A stretch of 64,000 bases of DNA from Desemzia sp045528445. Lineage in GTDB: Bacteria; Bacillota; Bacilli; Lactobacillales; Carnobacteriaceae. The notes beneath the pieces are model-generated. The model made no database searches. It saw only the letters and a program-made list of their open reading frames with translations, and was not told the origin of the DNA. This document shows, piece after piece, positions 42,946 through 52,313 of this stretch (position 1 is its first letter; the number at the start of each line of letters is the position of its first letter). Position numbers and translations under genes: made by a program. The stretch lies in contig NZ_JBGQQU010000009.1 of NCBI RefSeq assembly GCF_045528445.1, positions 18,516 to 82,515 of the forward strand. The letters run 5' to 3'.

Positions 42946-45246
42946 TTATTCGACTCGCAGGACTGCTCCATTGTGCTCGATCTCCACTGATTCTCCTTCA
43001 AGCAATTTATATTCTGTTCCGTCAGGCGTGATGGTTACTTGGAAAAAGCTCGAATGATACTGGATATGGAACGAGATTTTTTGCCAGTGTTTCGGCAAAT
43101 GCGGTGAAAAATGCAGCTTGTCTTCATATAACCGCATCCCGGCAAATCCATGAACCATACTCAACCAAGTTCCACCCATATTGGCAGCATGAATACCGTC
43201 CCTAGTGTTAGCCTGCAGATCGGTGATGTCCATTAAAGCTGTATCCATAAAATAATGGTACGCCCGTTCTGGATCACCGATTTCGTTGGCCATGATACCG
43301 AAGATCGAACGAGACAAGGAAGAATCATGGGTCGTGATTTTTTCATAATAGTAATAGTCCCGTCTTTTCTGCTCTACATCGAATTCCCATGAAAATAAAA
43401 ATTGAGCCAAAACTGTATCGGCTTGTTTGTTGACTTGATACCGGAAAATAGCCAATGGATGATAATACATCAGTAAAGGATGATGCTCTTTAGGCGTCTT
43501 TTCCAAGTCCCATGGTTGTTTACTGAGAAAGTTGTCGTCTTGCTTGGTCAATTGAAGATTTTCCTCATATGGAAGATACATCGCTTCAGCTGCTTTTGAC
43601 CATTCTTCCAGTTCCCGCCATTCAAAACCGACTACTTCCAAGGCGTTAGAAGTTTTTTCTTTGCCTGAGGACAACACTTCCAGTACGGCCTCTACTGCAT
43701 ACTCTAAATTGTGTTTCACTAGAAGATTGGTATAAAAGTTGTTATTTACCAATGTAGTGTATTCATCTGGACCGGTGACTCCATTGAGCACAAACCGGTT
43801 TTTATTTAACGCGTCATATTGTCCAAAGGCTGTCCAAAAACGTGCCGTCTCAATCAAGATCTCTAAGCCTTCATTAAACGCAAACTCTTTGTCTCCGGTT
43901 GCTTTGATATAAGTGTATACAGCGTGAGCAATATCGGCGTTGATATGGAATTGAGCTGTTCCCGCTGGGTAGTAAACACTGGCTTCTAATCCATTGATGG
44001 TACGCCAAGGAAACAGCGCCCCTTGTTGGACAGACAGCTCCTTCGCACGGACTCTGGCGGCAGGCAATATCGAGTGGCGATACAATAAAAGTTGTTTAGC
44101 GATCTCAGGTTGGGTGTAGATAAAAAACGGCAGCATGTACATTTCCGTGTCCCAGAAGTAATGTCCATCATACCCTGGACCTGTCAGCCCTTTAGCAGAG
44201 ATGCTGGTTTTGCCATCTCGACCTGCTGCTTGGTGCAAATGGAACAAGTTGAACCGCAAACCTTTTTGCAGCTGTTCATCCCCTTCAATGATAACATCAC
44301 TTTTCTGCCAAAAGTCGCTCATCATTTTTATATGCTCTTCTTTTACTGTCTCATATCCTTTACTCAGTGCTGCCTTCAATAAACTACGGACATGTTTAAG
44401 TTGTTTTGGCGTTTTTTTATCTTCTAGGTAAGGCCTGCTGTATGCAGCATAGCGATTCCATGTAACTGTTTTGCCTTTTTCAGGACTGCAGCTCCAACTC
44501 TCTGTCAACCCTATACGGACGTATTCTGTTTCTATTTCGTCCACTTGTGTCCTAGTCCCCACGATTGCGTCCATTCCGCTGGCAGGAGTGTTGATATGCA
44601 GCAGCGGGAAAGATTCTTCACTCAGTTGTTCACTCGAGAATAAACGTGTTGTTAATTTGCGTACCCGAGGGTCTTTCTTCTCGTCTTCCGTTTTCCTATG
44701 GCTGATATCCTTTAAATCGTCCAGCACCATTTCAAACATCAAATCAACATTTTCTGTCAGCGGCGTGATTTTCACTTGCTGCACAAACAGCTCTGGAACA
44801 TCATAGGAAACAAAATGTTCTGTGACGACACTGACTTTATCGTTGTGCTCGTTTTCCCAAGTAAAGCTGCGGGTCAGTACGCCTTTTTGCATGTCCAGTA
44901 CTCGCTTATGCTCACTCGTTTTTCCGCGTTCCAAATTAAACCATTCTCTATTCACTGAAAATCGAATTTGTTTGGCATTAGGCAGAGGCGTGATAATTTG
45001 ATGGTTGGTAGCAAATCCATAAGCCCATTCCGAGTAATCAATAGGGGTCGTTTCATAAAATCCATTCATATAAGTACCTTCGTTCCACACGTAATCGGGA
45101 ACGAACTTTCCTTCTTCCAAACTGCCTCTAGTACCGATATGCCCGTTGGATAATGAAAACAAGGTCTCATTGTGTCGGATAAAAGAGGGGTCAATTCCTG
45201 TTTCAACCAACTGCCACGGGGTGCCGTTTTCCAATAATTTCCGCAT
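42946..45246 (-). CDS. Glycoside hydrolase family 65 disaccharide phosphorylase
   Basis: A 766-residue GH65 protein. It has the N-terminal sandwich domain (HNETLFSLSNGHIGTRGSLEE), the (alpha/alpha)6 barrel with GHYFWDTEMYMLPFF and the catalytic acid in NGVTGPDEYTTLVNN, and a C-terminal NTRDGIHAANMGGTW block. Members phosphorolyse maltose, trehalose, kojibiose or nigerose to beta-glucose-1-phosphate and glucose. No beta-phosphoglucomutase, PTS or sugar ABC genes are adjacent, so the substrate is open. ATG at 45246 with AAAGGAGG. It probably shares a transcript with pepV (97-base gap). Confidence 0.88.
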   Translation of the reverse strand: MRKLLENGTPWQLVETGIDPSFIRHNETLFSLSNGHIGTRGSLEEGKFVPDYVWNEGTYMNGFYETTPIDYSEWAYGFATNHQIITPLPNAKQIRFSVNREWFNLERGKTSEHKRVLDMQKGVLTRSFTWENEHNDKVSVVTEHFVSYDVPELFVQQVKITPLTENVDLMFEMVLDDLKDISHRKTEDEKKDPRVRKLTTRLFSSEQLSEESFPLLHINTPASGMDAIVGTRTQVDEIETEYVRIGLTESWSCSPEKGKTVTWNRYAAYSRPYLEDKKTPKQLKHVRSLLKAALSKGYETVKEEHIKMMSDFWQKSDVIIEGDEQLQKGLRFNLFHLHQAAGRDGKTSISAKGLTGPGYDGHYFWDTEMYMLPFFIYTQPEIAKQLLLYRHSILPAARVRAKELSVQQGALFPWRTINGLEASVYYPAGTAQFHINADIAHAVYTYIKATGDKEFAFNEGLEILIETARFWTAFGQYDALNKNRFVLNGVTGPDEYTTLVNNNFYTNLLVKHNLEYAVEAVLEVLSSGKEKTSNALEVVGFEWRELEEWSKAAEAMYLPYEENLQLTKQDDNFLSKQPWDLEKTPKEHHPLLMYYHPLAIFRYQVNKQADTVLAQFLFSWEFDVEQKRRDYYYYEKITTHDSSLSRSIFGIMANEIGDPERAYHYFMDTALMDITDLQANTRDGIHAANMGGTWLSMVHGFAGMRLYEDKLHFSPHLPKHWQKISFHIQYHSSFFQVTITPDGTEYKLLEGESVEIEHNGAVLRVE

Positions 45247-45249
45247 CAA

Positions 45250-45654
45250 GTCCAGCCTCCTTTTGATGTGCTGTATCCGGTCTCATTTCGGTCATGGTAC
45301 TCCTTATCAGAAAAGGTCTGCAACTCTTACGCCTTCTAGATGGAGACAATTGCTCAAGTTACTGATGTCTAAATCTAAATTAACCTCTCTAAGGTTCTAC
45401 AACATTTGGCGTTTGTAAGTAAAAAACACGCTTCTTTTTAATGCAAAAAACAGGAAACACTGTTTGCGTACTCTTAGTTTGTTCTCCACTGCGTTGCGCA
45501 TAACGTATCCGTATATCTCTCAGGCTCACAACGGCTTCGGTAACGTTACAAGATTGGAGACATGGTTGGCTCTAAGCGGTCACATGGCTTTCCACAAGCA
45601 ACCCCGTAGACCGGAGGAAATTTCCTTATTAAAGCTAGAAGATGAAAATTCAAA
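45250..45654. other. Intergenic region after prs, with a dispersed element
   Basis: No gene is supported. A stretch of about 70 bases (45588-45655: AAGCAACC, GAGGAAA, GCTAGAAGA, AAAAAAAG in order) resembles 56545-56635 beside veg. The plus-strand frame that crosses it has no ribosome site. The Bacillus gene ctc, which follows prs there, is absent. Confidence 0.4.
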
Positions 45655-45655
45655 A

Positions 45656-45692
45656 AAAGCCGAACCAACACTTATGTTGACTCGACCTATTA
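45656..45692 (-). terminator. Terminator of glmU-prs
   Basis: On the leftward strand GTCGAGTCAAC pairs with GTTGGTTCGGC (with G-U pairs), followed by TTTTTTT, just beyond the prs stop. Confidence 0.78.
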
Positions 45693-45702
45693 TAGAATTA
45701 GT

Positions 45703-46683
45703 TTATTTATTTGATGGGAATTTTTTCTCAAATAGTGGGCTCACTGATTTGTTTTCGTGGATACGTTTGATCGCATCTCCCATCAATTCACTTACACTGA
45801 TTTGAACGATTTTTCCGCTCATTTTGTCTTCAGTCAATTGGATAGAGTCCGTAACAATCACTTTTTTCAAAGCGGATGCTTCGATACGTTCAATCGCTGG
45901 ACCTGATAATACTGGGTGTGTACAACATGCGTAAACTTCCGTTGCGCCTGCATCTTCTAAAGCTTGAGCAGCTAAAGTGATTGTTCCAGCAGTATCGATC
46001 ATGTCGTCGATCAAGATACATTTTTTACCTTCTACATTTCCAATAATGTTCATAACTTCTGCAACATTTGCTTTAGGACGGCGTTTGTCAATGATCGCAA
46101 TCGGAGATTTCAAGAATTCCGCTAATTTACGAGCACGAGTAACCCCACCGTGATCTGGTGAAACAACAACAGTGCCTTCATCTGCAATGTCATTGTCTAA
46201 GAAATAGTTGGCTAATAATGGAGCGCCTAATAAATGATCCACTGGCATATCAAAGAATCCTTGAATTTGAGCAGCATGCAAATCTAGTGTTAAGATACGA
46301 TCTGCACCAGCTCTAGTAATCATGTTTGCAACTAGTTTAGATGTAATCGGTTCTCTCGAACGGGCTTTGCGGTCTTGACGAGCATATCCATAGTAAGGCA
46401 AAACAACGTTAACTGTTTTAACACTGGCACGTTTTAAAGCATCGATCATAATCAACAATTCCATTAAATTATCATTTACTGGTCGAGAAGTTGATTGAAT
46501 AATGTACACATGATCTCCACGGATACTTTCTTCAATATTGATTCTAATTTCTCCGTCACTAAACTGATTTACTGAAATTTTTCCTAATTCAACGCCGACA
46601 ACCTTAGCGATTTTTTCTGCTAATGGTTTATTAGAGTTTAAGGCAAAAATCTTTAATTTTGGATCGAAATACTGTTCGGACAT
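45703..46683 (-). CDS. prs: Ribose-phosphate pyrophosphokinase
   Basis: A 326-residue PRPP synthetase: KIFALNSNKPLAEKIAK, FSDGEIRINIEESIRG, YYGYARQDRKAR, VVSPDHGGVTRAR and the PRPP-binding CILIDDMIDTAGT. It makes PRPP for purine, pyrimidine and histidine synthesis. The ATG at 46683 has GGAGG nine bases upstream, so the extra 25 residues of the longer frame are rejected. It follows glmU after a 94-base gap, the glmU-prs order seen in Bacillus. Confidence 0.96.
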   Translation of the reverse strand: MSEQYFDPKLKIFALNSNKPLAEKIAKVVGVELGKISVNQFSDGEIRINIEESIRGDHVYIIQSTSRPVNDNLMELLIMIDALKRASVKTVNVVLPYYGYARQDRKARSREPITSKLVANMITRAGADRILTLDLHAAQIQGFFDMPVDHLLGAPLLANYFLDNDIADEGTVVVSPDHGGVTRARKLAEFLKSPIAIIDKRRPKANVAEVMNIIGNVEGKKCILIDDMIDTAGTITLAAQALEDAGATEVYACCTHPVLSGPAIERIEASALKKVIVTDSIQLTEDKMSGKIVQISVSELMGDAIKRIHENKSVSPLFEKKFPSNK

Positions 46684-46777
46684 TTGTGGGCCTCCACTTT
46701 CTTTTTTAACGTATCTTTTCGTCAAACTAATGTTAGCCATTTTCCGCCAAGAAATCAAGCCTTATTGTCGATTTTGC

Positions 46778-48148
46778 TTATTTTTGAGGCATTTTTTTAT
46801 AATAATCTAATTTGTTTACTTGTCGAGCACGTGCAATTGCCAAAGATTCACTTGGAACATCTTCAGTAATGGTAGATCCCGCAGCAACATACACGTTTTC
46901 TTCGACCGTTACCGGCGCAATCAAATTCGTGTTGCAGCCAATAAATACATTGTCGCCAATCGTTACGCGGTGTTTATTCGCTCCATCGTAATTCACAAAG
47001 ACTGTTCCGCAACCGATATTAATGTTTTTGCCTAAATCAGCATCCCCAACATACGTTAAGTGACCAACTTTTGTATTTTCATCAATATTGGCATTTTTCA
47101 CTTCGACAAAGTTTCCAATGTGCACATCTTTTCCGATCACACTATTTGGACGCAAATGACTGTACGGTCCAATATTGCTGTCTGAAGCCATCACAGAATC
47201 TTCAATGTTGCTGCTGGTTACGCGAACACGATCGCCGATTTTGCTGTCACAGATTTCTGAATTCGCGCCGATAAAGCAGTCTTCACCAATAACCGTATTC
47301 CCTTTCAGTACCACGCCCGCTTCAACGATGGTATCTGAACCAATCACGACTTCGCTGTCGATGTACGTCGCTTCCGGGTTCACAAATGTAACCCCATTGC
47401 GCATGTGTTTTTCATTGATGCGTTCACGCATCATACGTGTTGCTTCCGCTAAAGCCACGCGATCGTTTACCCCTAAAGACTCTGCTTCTTTTTCCATTTG
47501 GTAAGCTCCAACAATCTCACCTTTATCTTTCAAGATTTCAATCACGTCTGGAAGATAGTATTCACCTTGTGAGTTGTCATTTCCTACTTGGTTCAACGCT
47601 TCAAATAATAAAGCATTGTCAAAGCAGTACGTTCCTGTATTGATTTCTTGAACAGCCGCTTCCTCTGGAGATGCATCTTTTTGTTCCACAATTTTTTCAA
47701 CTGCGCCAGATGCGCTGCGAATCACGCGTCCGTAACCAGTTGGGTCATCTGCATGCGCCGTTAAAATAGTCGCTTTAGCACCTGTTTCTTGGTGATGAGC
47801 AAATAGACCATTTAACGTTTCAGCCGTCAATAAAGGTGTATCTCCACAAATCACTAAAACCGTGCCTTCTTTTCCGCTCAGTAAAGATTCAGCTTGTAAA
47901 ACGGCGTGTCCAGTTCCTAGTTGCTCTGCTTGCATCGCGTATTCAGAACGTTCGCCTAAGTATTCTTGAACTTTTTCAGCTCCGACTCCTACTATAGAGA
48001 CGATTTTATCTGCTCCAGCAGCTTCCACTTGGTCTACCACGTGGCCTACCATAGGTTTACCTGCTACCGGGTGCAATACTTTATACAATTTCGATTTCAT
48101 TCTGGTTCCTTGTCCAGCCGCTAATACCACTGCAAATCGTTGTGTCAT
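46778..48148 (-). CDS. glmU: Bifunctional GlcNAc-1-P uridyltransferase/GlcN-1-P acetyltransferase
   Basis: A 456-residue enzyme: an N-terminal nucleotidyltransferase with LAAGQGTRMKSKLYKVLHPV and GYGRVIR, and a C-terminal left-handed beta-helix (about 250-440) ending in the acetyltransferase site (GTVFVNYDGANKHRVTIG, GCNTNLIAPV). It makes UDP-GlcNAc for the wall and, here, for the capsule amino sugars at the other end of the window. ATG 48148 is chosen because GAGGAG precedes it. Confidence 0.96.
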   Translation of the reverse strand: MTQRFAVVLAAGQGTRMKSKLYKVLHPVAGKPMVGHVVDQVEAAGADKIVSIVGVGAEKVQEYLGERSEYAMQAEQLGTGHAVLQAESLLSGKEGTVLVICGDTPLLTAETLNGLFAHHQETGAKATILTAHADDPTGYGRVIRSASGAVEKIVEQKDASPEEAAVQEINTGTYCFDNALLFEALNQVGNDNSQGEYYLPDVIEILKDKGEIVGAYQMEKEAESLGVNDRVALAEATRMMRERINEKHMRNGVTFVNPEATYIDSEVVIGSDTIVEAGVVLKGNTVIGEDCFIGANSEICDSKIGDRVRVTSSNIEDSVMASDSNIGPYSHLRPNSVIGKDVHIGNFVEVKNANIDENTKVGHLTYVGDADLGKNINIGCGTVFVNYDGANKHRVTIGDNVFIGCNTNLIAPVTVEENVYVAAGSTITEDVPSESLAIARARQVNKLDYYKKMPQK

Positions 48149-48460
48149 GTTTAAACTCCTCATGTTTTTCTTTTTTTTAAGTTAATTAGTTGTCATAAGT
48201 TACTTTCTTAAGCTGTTTTTATAATAGCTCAATAATGGCTAGTTTTCAAGGAAGGCTCTGACATTCATTTACCGACCCCTTTTGCTCGTCAAAAGTTTGC
48301 CATTTTTTTCTTACCGAGAATTTAATTTGAAAGTACGTAGAATCTTACCAACTAGACCAATTTTTTGTCATTCTATGTAGGGTAAAGAAATAATCAAATT
48401 AGGCTTTGCAATCTTCTCTCAACTGACATAGACTGAAAGAAAAAGGAACAGGTGAAAATT

Positions 48461-48973
48461 ATGACTACTCAATCGGAACACTATTGGATCAACCATCTAG
48501 CATTAGAATCGCACTCAGAAGGCGGATTTTTCAAGCAAGTTTACCGCAGCGACGAATCCAGCACTATATGGGATGATCGCACACGTCCTTATTACACTAG
48601 TATTTACTTTCTGCTTAATCAAGCCAGCCCGTCTCATTTCCACCGTTTGAAATCGGACGAAATCTGGTATTACCACACAGGCGAGGCGCTGACTGTTCAT
48701 ATGATCCACCCCGACGGCAAGTATGAAGCGGTCAAATTAGGCTTGGCGATCGACCAAGGAGAAGTGCTGCAGTACGCAGTCCCAAAAGGTACGATTTTCG
48801 GCTCCAGTGTGGAATCCGCTGAACCGGACGCGTTTTCTTTAGTCAGCTGCATGGTCTCCCCTGGATTCGAGTACCACGACTTTGAATTGTTCACCCAAGC
48901 CGAACTCATTAAAGACTACCCAGACCATGAAACGATTATCCGCAAATTAGCCTTTGAAACCTTGCCGGAATAG
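48461..48973 (+). CDS. Cupin_5 (DUF985) family protein
   Basis: A 170-residue single-domain cupin: EGGFFKQVYRS, YYTSIYFLLN, SHFHRLKSDEIWYYHTGE (the metal-binding type motif) and SCMVSPGFEYHDFEL. Members of this family are small beta-barrel proteins whose role is mostly unknown. AGGTG precedes the ATG at 48461. It is inserted on the opposite strand between glmU and purR and is followed by array A3. Confidence 0.8.
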   Translation: MTTQSEHYWINHLALESHSEGGFFKQVYRSDESSTIWDDRTRPYYTSIYFLLNQASPSHFHRLKSDEIWYYHTGEALTVHMIHPDGKYEAVKLGLAIDQGEVLQYAVPKGTIFGSSVESAEPDAFSLVSCMVSPGFEYHDFELFTQAELIKDYPDHETIIRKLAFETLPE

Positions 48974-49078
48974 TAAAAAAATGAGGTTTAAATAATTGTT
49001 GGCTCTGCTATTTTATTCCATTAGTCAAATAGAGCTCTGAAGTCCGAAGCAATGATGATATGCGAGGAAAGTGGGCTT

Positions 49079-49512
49079 TATCTGACTTGTGGCAAGTAAT
49101 TTAGAACTCAAAAGTCAGATAAACAGATTAAACCTGCTTACGCCTCTTATTTCCAGCACGACAAGTCAAGTAAGGAAGCATTACCTGACTTGTGGCAATT
49201 ATTTTGATACCCACAAGTCAGGTAACCGACGATAAGCATCCTTATAAGCACTCAGATCCTTTCAAGAAGGAGATTTTTCGCCCTGCGAAAAATTTTTTAT
49301 TCAAACAGGGGTTGATTTACGTAGAAATGAAGCTCTGAGCATCATATGAGAAGCGCTCGCAATTTTTATCCGACTTGTGGTGAGTAGTCTGATGCTCACA
49401 AGTCAGGTAAAAGGGATAAACCTGACTTACGGCCTTAATTTTCAGTCCCACAAGTCAGGAAAAGGAGAGTTATCTGACTTGTGGCAATTATTTTGAACCT
49501 CACAAGTCAGAA
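49079..49512. repeat. Array A3: family A modules in reverse orientation
   Basis: The same words as A1 and A2 in inverse order. It includes a TTTTCGC-CCT-GCGAAAA stem at about 49275-49292 and CACTCAGATCCTTTC before it. The TGACTTG-type words at 49371 (CGACTTG), 49423 and 49475 are 52 bp apart. One complete and one partial module are seen, downstream of the cupin gene. Confidence 0.9.
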
Positions 49513-49611
49513 ATCGACTATAAACCTCCTCAAAGTACTCAGAATAGAGCATTCTAATTGATTTTAATCCTATTGAATCAATTTTTCATCCAAGCAAGTA
49601 ATGAAGTAGAA

Positions 49612-49660
49612 AAAGAACCCACCTGCTGCTGAATTTGTTCAGCAGGTGGGTTCTTTTTGC
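49612..49660. terminator. Terminator of purR
   Basis: AGAACCCACCTGCTG pairs perfectly with its complement around an 11-base loop. A- and T-runs flank it, so it may work both ways. A second small hairpin, CTGTTTGG/CCAAACAG, follows at about 49670-49694. Confidence 0.88.
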
Positions 49661-49727
49661 GAGGCTTGTCTGTTTGGAAAAAATACCAAACAGGCTGCCT
49701 TGTGAGATAACAGGAAGTCTAAACGGT

Positions 49728-50552
49728 TTACTTCACTCTCTCAAAGTAGTTTCCTGGTTTTACTCGGATCGATTTGTTGCGGACATCTACTTCATCTACA
49801 TGCAGCAATGACGTGTAGTCCTCTACCATCCGGTTTCCTTGGAAACTGGATTCGGCAAATACGGTAATACCGACTAATTCAGCTTCGAATTCTTCGATCA
49901 AGCTTCTCATCCCGTTGACGGTTCCGCCGCCTTTCATGAAATCATCCACGACTAGAACTCTGGAACCTCTCTTCAAGCTGCGTTTTGACAACTCCATCTT
50001 TTCTACTCGATTAGATGAACCTGAAACGTAGTTGATACTGACGGTGGAGCCTTCTGTAATTTTTGAATCACGTCGCACCATGACAAACGGAACATTTAAG
50101 TAAGTCGAAACAGCTTGTGCGATCGGTACTCCTTTTGTAGCCACCGTCATAACGGCATCTACTTTTTGATCCAGATATTGTGTCGCAATAATCTTACCGA
50201 TTTTTTGCAGGACAGCCGGTTCTCCCAACATATCAGATAAATATACGTATCCGCCTGGCAATAATCGGTCTACTTCAGATAAGCGCTCACACATTTGCGC
50301 AATAAATTCTTCTGTTTCTTCTGAGGAAATCTTAGGGATATAACGCACACCACCTGCAGCTCCTGCTATGGTTTCTAGAATACCTATTCCTCTGTCTTTA
50401 AACGTTTTTTTTATAATGGTCAAGTCTTCACTAATCGATGATTTAGCGGAGTCGTATCGGTCAGCAAAAAAAGTTAAAGAAACAAGGGTATGCGGTCGTT
50501 CTAATAAGTAACGCGTCATATCGATCAATCGTTCACTTCTTTTTACTTTCAT
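49728..50552 (-). CDS. purR: Purine operon repressor PurR
   Basis: A 274-residue regulator with an N-terminal winged helix (residues 1-70, KVKRSERLIDMTRYLLERPH) and a PRTase-fold effector domain with VLVVDDFMKGGGTVNGM for PRPP. In Bacillus it represses purine genes; in Lactococcus the orthologue activates them. It lies between ispE and glmU as in Bacillus. A GAGGTG lies just before the ATG. Confidence 0.93.
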   Translation of the reverse strand: MKVKRSERLIDMTRYLLERPHTLVSLTFFADRYDSAKSSISEDLTIIKKTFKDRGIGILETIAGAAGGVRYIPKISSEETEEFIAQMCERLSEVDRLLPGGYVYLSDMLGEPAVLQKIGKIIATQYLDQKVDAVMTVATKGVPIAQAVSTYLNVPFVMVRRDSKITEGSTVSINYVSGSSNRVEKMELSKRSLKRGSRVLVVDDFMKGGGTVNGMRSLIEEFEAELVGITVFAESSFQGNRMVEDYTSLLHVDEVDVRNKSIRVKPGNYFERVK

Positions 50553-50599
50553 TATAGCACCTCTCTTTCTTAGTCTGCTTCCTCATTGAAGGGTTCTTC

Positions 50600-50668
50600 T
50601 CTATTATACGCATTTATATAAAAAATAGGTAGTAAATTAGTGTGAAAATGATAAAAATGTTCGCCTTT
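50600..50668 (-). promoter_or_regulatory. Candidate purR promoter with PurBox-like site
   Basis: On the leftward strand TATAAT lies at 50603-50608 with no good -35. About 50 bases further upstream is GGCGAACATTTT (50656-50666), which resembles the PurBox core CGAAC-AT. This could mean autoregulation. Confidence 0.35.
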
Positions 50669-50799
50669 CACACAACTTTCACATCTTTTTTTCTTAAATT
50701 TTCGTATTCCTCTCAAAACATTATTCGGATTCCATTTTTGGCAAATAAAAAACGCCTACCGCTGAAAAGCAGTACACGATTTTATTTGAGGAAAGTTGC

Positions 50800-51624
50800 T
50801 TATGAACCTTTTTTACGCATGGCAGTTCCTACTTGATTCACTATAGAGATGAGAATGAAAATAGCGATAAAGACTAAGGCAATCGTAGCTCCTGCTGGCG
50901 TTCCTGCATAGTAAGATACCGACAGCCCGGAGAACATCCCAACAATACCGATCACGATACCAACTAAGATCACGTAATTAAAGTGTTTGCTCAAACGCAT
51001 GGCAATAGCTGCAGGCAGAATAATAATAGCCGAAACCAGTAATGAACCTGCGATCGGCATAATAACCGCAATCGCTACCCCTACCAATACATTAAAGCAA
51101 ACCGACATCAGGCGCACGGGAAGCCCAGTGGTAAAAGCCGTATCTTCATCAAACGTCAGCACGTACATGGGTTTGCGGAAAACAAAGTACATCACGACTG
51201 TGATCACACATAGTGCAGCTAAGATTTGAACTTGCTGCGGACTGATCGTCACGATCGAGCCAAATAAAAACTGGTCGATGCTGGTATTGGTCCCGCCATC
51301 TACAAAACTCATCAACACTAACGCTAATGCTAAACCACCGGACATCAAAATCGCCAGCGAAACTTCTGAGTAAGACTTGAATTCCAGTCTTAAGTATTCT
51401 AATATGATCGCCACCACGATCACAACAAACATAGTCGTTAACGTTGGATTTAAATTCAGCAAAAATCCTAATGCGATTCCGACTAAAGACACGTGCGACA
51501 GTGTATCAGCCATTAAGGACTGTCGGCGCAGAATCAAAAACAAGCCTAAGATCGGTGCAATAATAGCGATTAAGAGTGAAGCTTGGAAGGCTCTTTGCAT
51601 GAATCCATAGAAAAACATCTCCAC
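50800..51624 (-). CDS. Zinc ABC transporter permease (AdcB/ZnuB)
   Basis: A 274-residue permease of the ABC-3 family with 7-8 membrane helices, SLMADTLSHVSLVGIALGFL near the N-terminus and MPIAGSLLVSAIIILPAAIA in the C-terminal half. It forms the membrane channel for Zn(II), with the ATPase and binding lipoprotein encoded upstream. Its start (GTG 51624 or ATG 51618, with GGAGG upstream) lies inside the ATPase gene, so translation is coupled. Confidence 0.9.
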   Translation of the reverse strand: MEMFFYGFMQRAFQASLLIAIIAPILGLFLILRRQSLMADTLSHVSLVGIALGFLLNLNPTLTTMFVVIVVAIILEYLRLEFKSYSEVSLAILMSGGLALALVLMSFVDGGTNTSIDQFLFGSIVTISPQQVQILAALCVITVVMYFVFRKPMYVLTFDEDTAFTTGLPVRLMSVCFNVLVGVAIAVIMPIAGSLLVSAIIILPAAIAMRLSKHFNYVILVGIVIGIVGMFSGLSVSYYAGTPAGATIALVFIAIFILISIVNQVGTAMRKKGS

Positions 51625-52280
51625 GGCGAATCCTCCTTCCGAACAAGATGAATATGGCGGTCAGCATATTGTTTGATATCCTCATGATCATGAGTCACCA
51701 TCAAGATCCCTTTGCCATGAAATTCACTATTGTGTTTTAACAATTCATAAAATTGCGTACGAGATTCAATGTCCATTCCCGTTGTCGGTTCATCTAAAAT
51801 AAATAGATCCGGGTCCGTCGCAAATATCCGCGCCAATGAGATGCGCTGCTTCTGCCCGCCAGAAAGATCGCCGACTTTTTTATCGCGCTGGTCCCACATC
51901 CCAACAGACTCTAGCGCTCGTTTGACATGAACATGATCTTCTTTATCCAGTCTCTTGAACCATTTGCCGCGTTGGTAACGGCCCGACTGTACCAGCTCCA
52001 GCACTGTGCTTGGGAAACCGGCATTGTATGAAGCCACTTGTTGAGGAATGTATCCCAAGGCTAACTTTTCATTGCGCGTATTGACGGGAGAAATCTTAGC
52101 AAAGCCAGTCGACGGCTTCAATAAGCCCAATATGTTACGCAATAAAGTAGATTTGGCAGCTCCGTTCTCACCTGTCAAGATCACAAACTCTCCTGCATCA
52201 ACGGTGAAATCGATATTCTGCAAAACCGGCTCGTCTTCATAATGAAAAGACAAGTTTTCTACTTCAATATAGTGCATCAT
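51570..52280 (-). CDS. Zinc ABC transporter ATPase (AdcC/ZnuC)
   Basis: A 236-residue ABC ATPase. Walker A reads GENGAAKST, with Ala instead of the usual Gly before Lys, a variant also found in streptococcal AdcC. The signature LSGGQKQR, Walker B LFILDEPT and the switch His in VTHDH are present. It energises Zn(II) import. It follows the binding-protein gene by about 30 bases and overlaps the permease gene by about 55 bases. Confidence 0.9.
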   Translation of the reverse strand: MMHYIEVENLSFHYEDEPVLQNIDFTVDAGEFVILTGENGAAKSTLLRNILGLLKPSTGFAKISPVNTRNEKLALGYIPQQVASYNAGFPSTVLELVQSGRYQRGKWFKRLDKEDHVHVKRALESVGMWDQRDKKVGDLSGGQKQRISLARIFATDPDLFILDEPTTGMDIESRTQFYELLKHNSEFHGKGILMVTHDHEDIKQYADRHIHLVRKEDSPWRCFSMDSCKEPSKLHS

Positions 52281-52313
52281 TTTCCCTTCTTTCTTTCTCT
52301 AGGATCTCATTTG

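Noticed and set aside
45464..45805. Plus-strand frame of 113 codons after the GH65 gene
   Set aside because: It overlaps the prs 3' end and its terminator, has no ribosome site and shows no domain.
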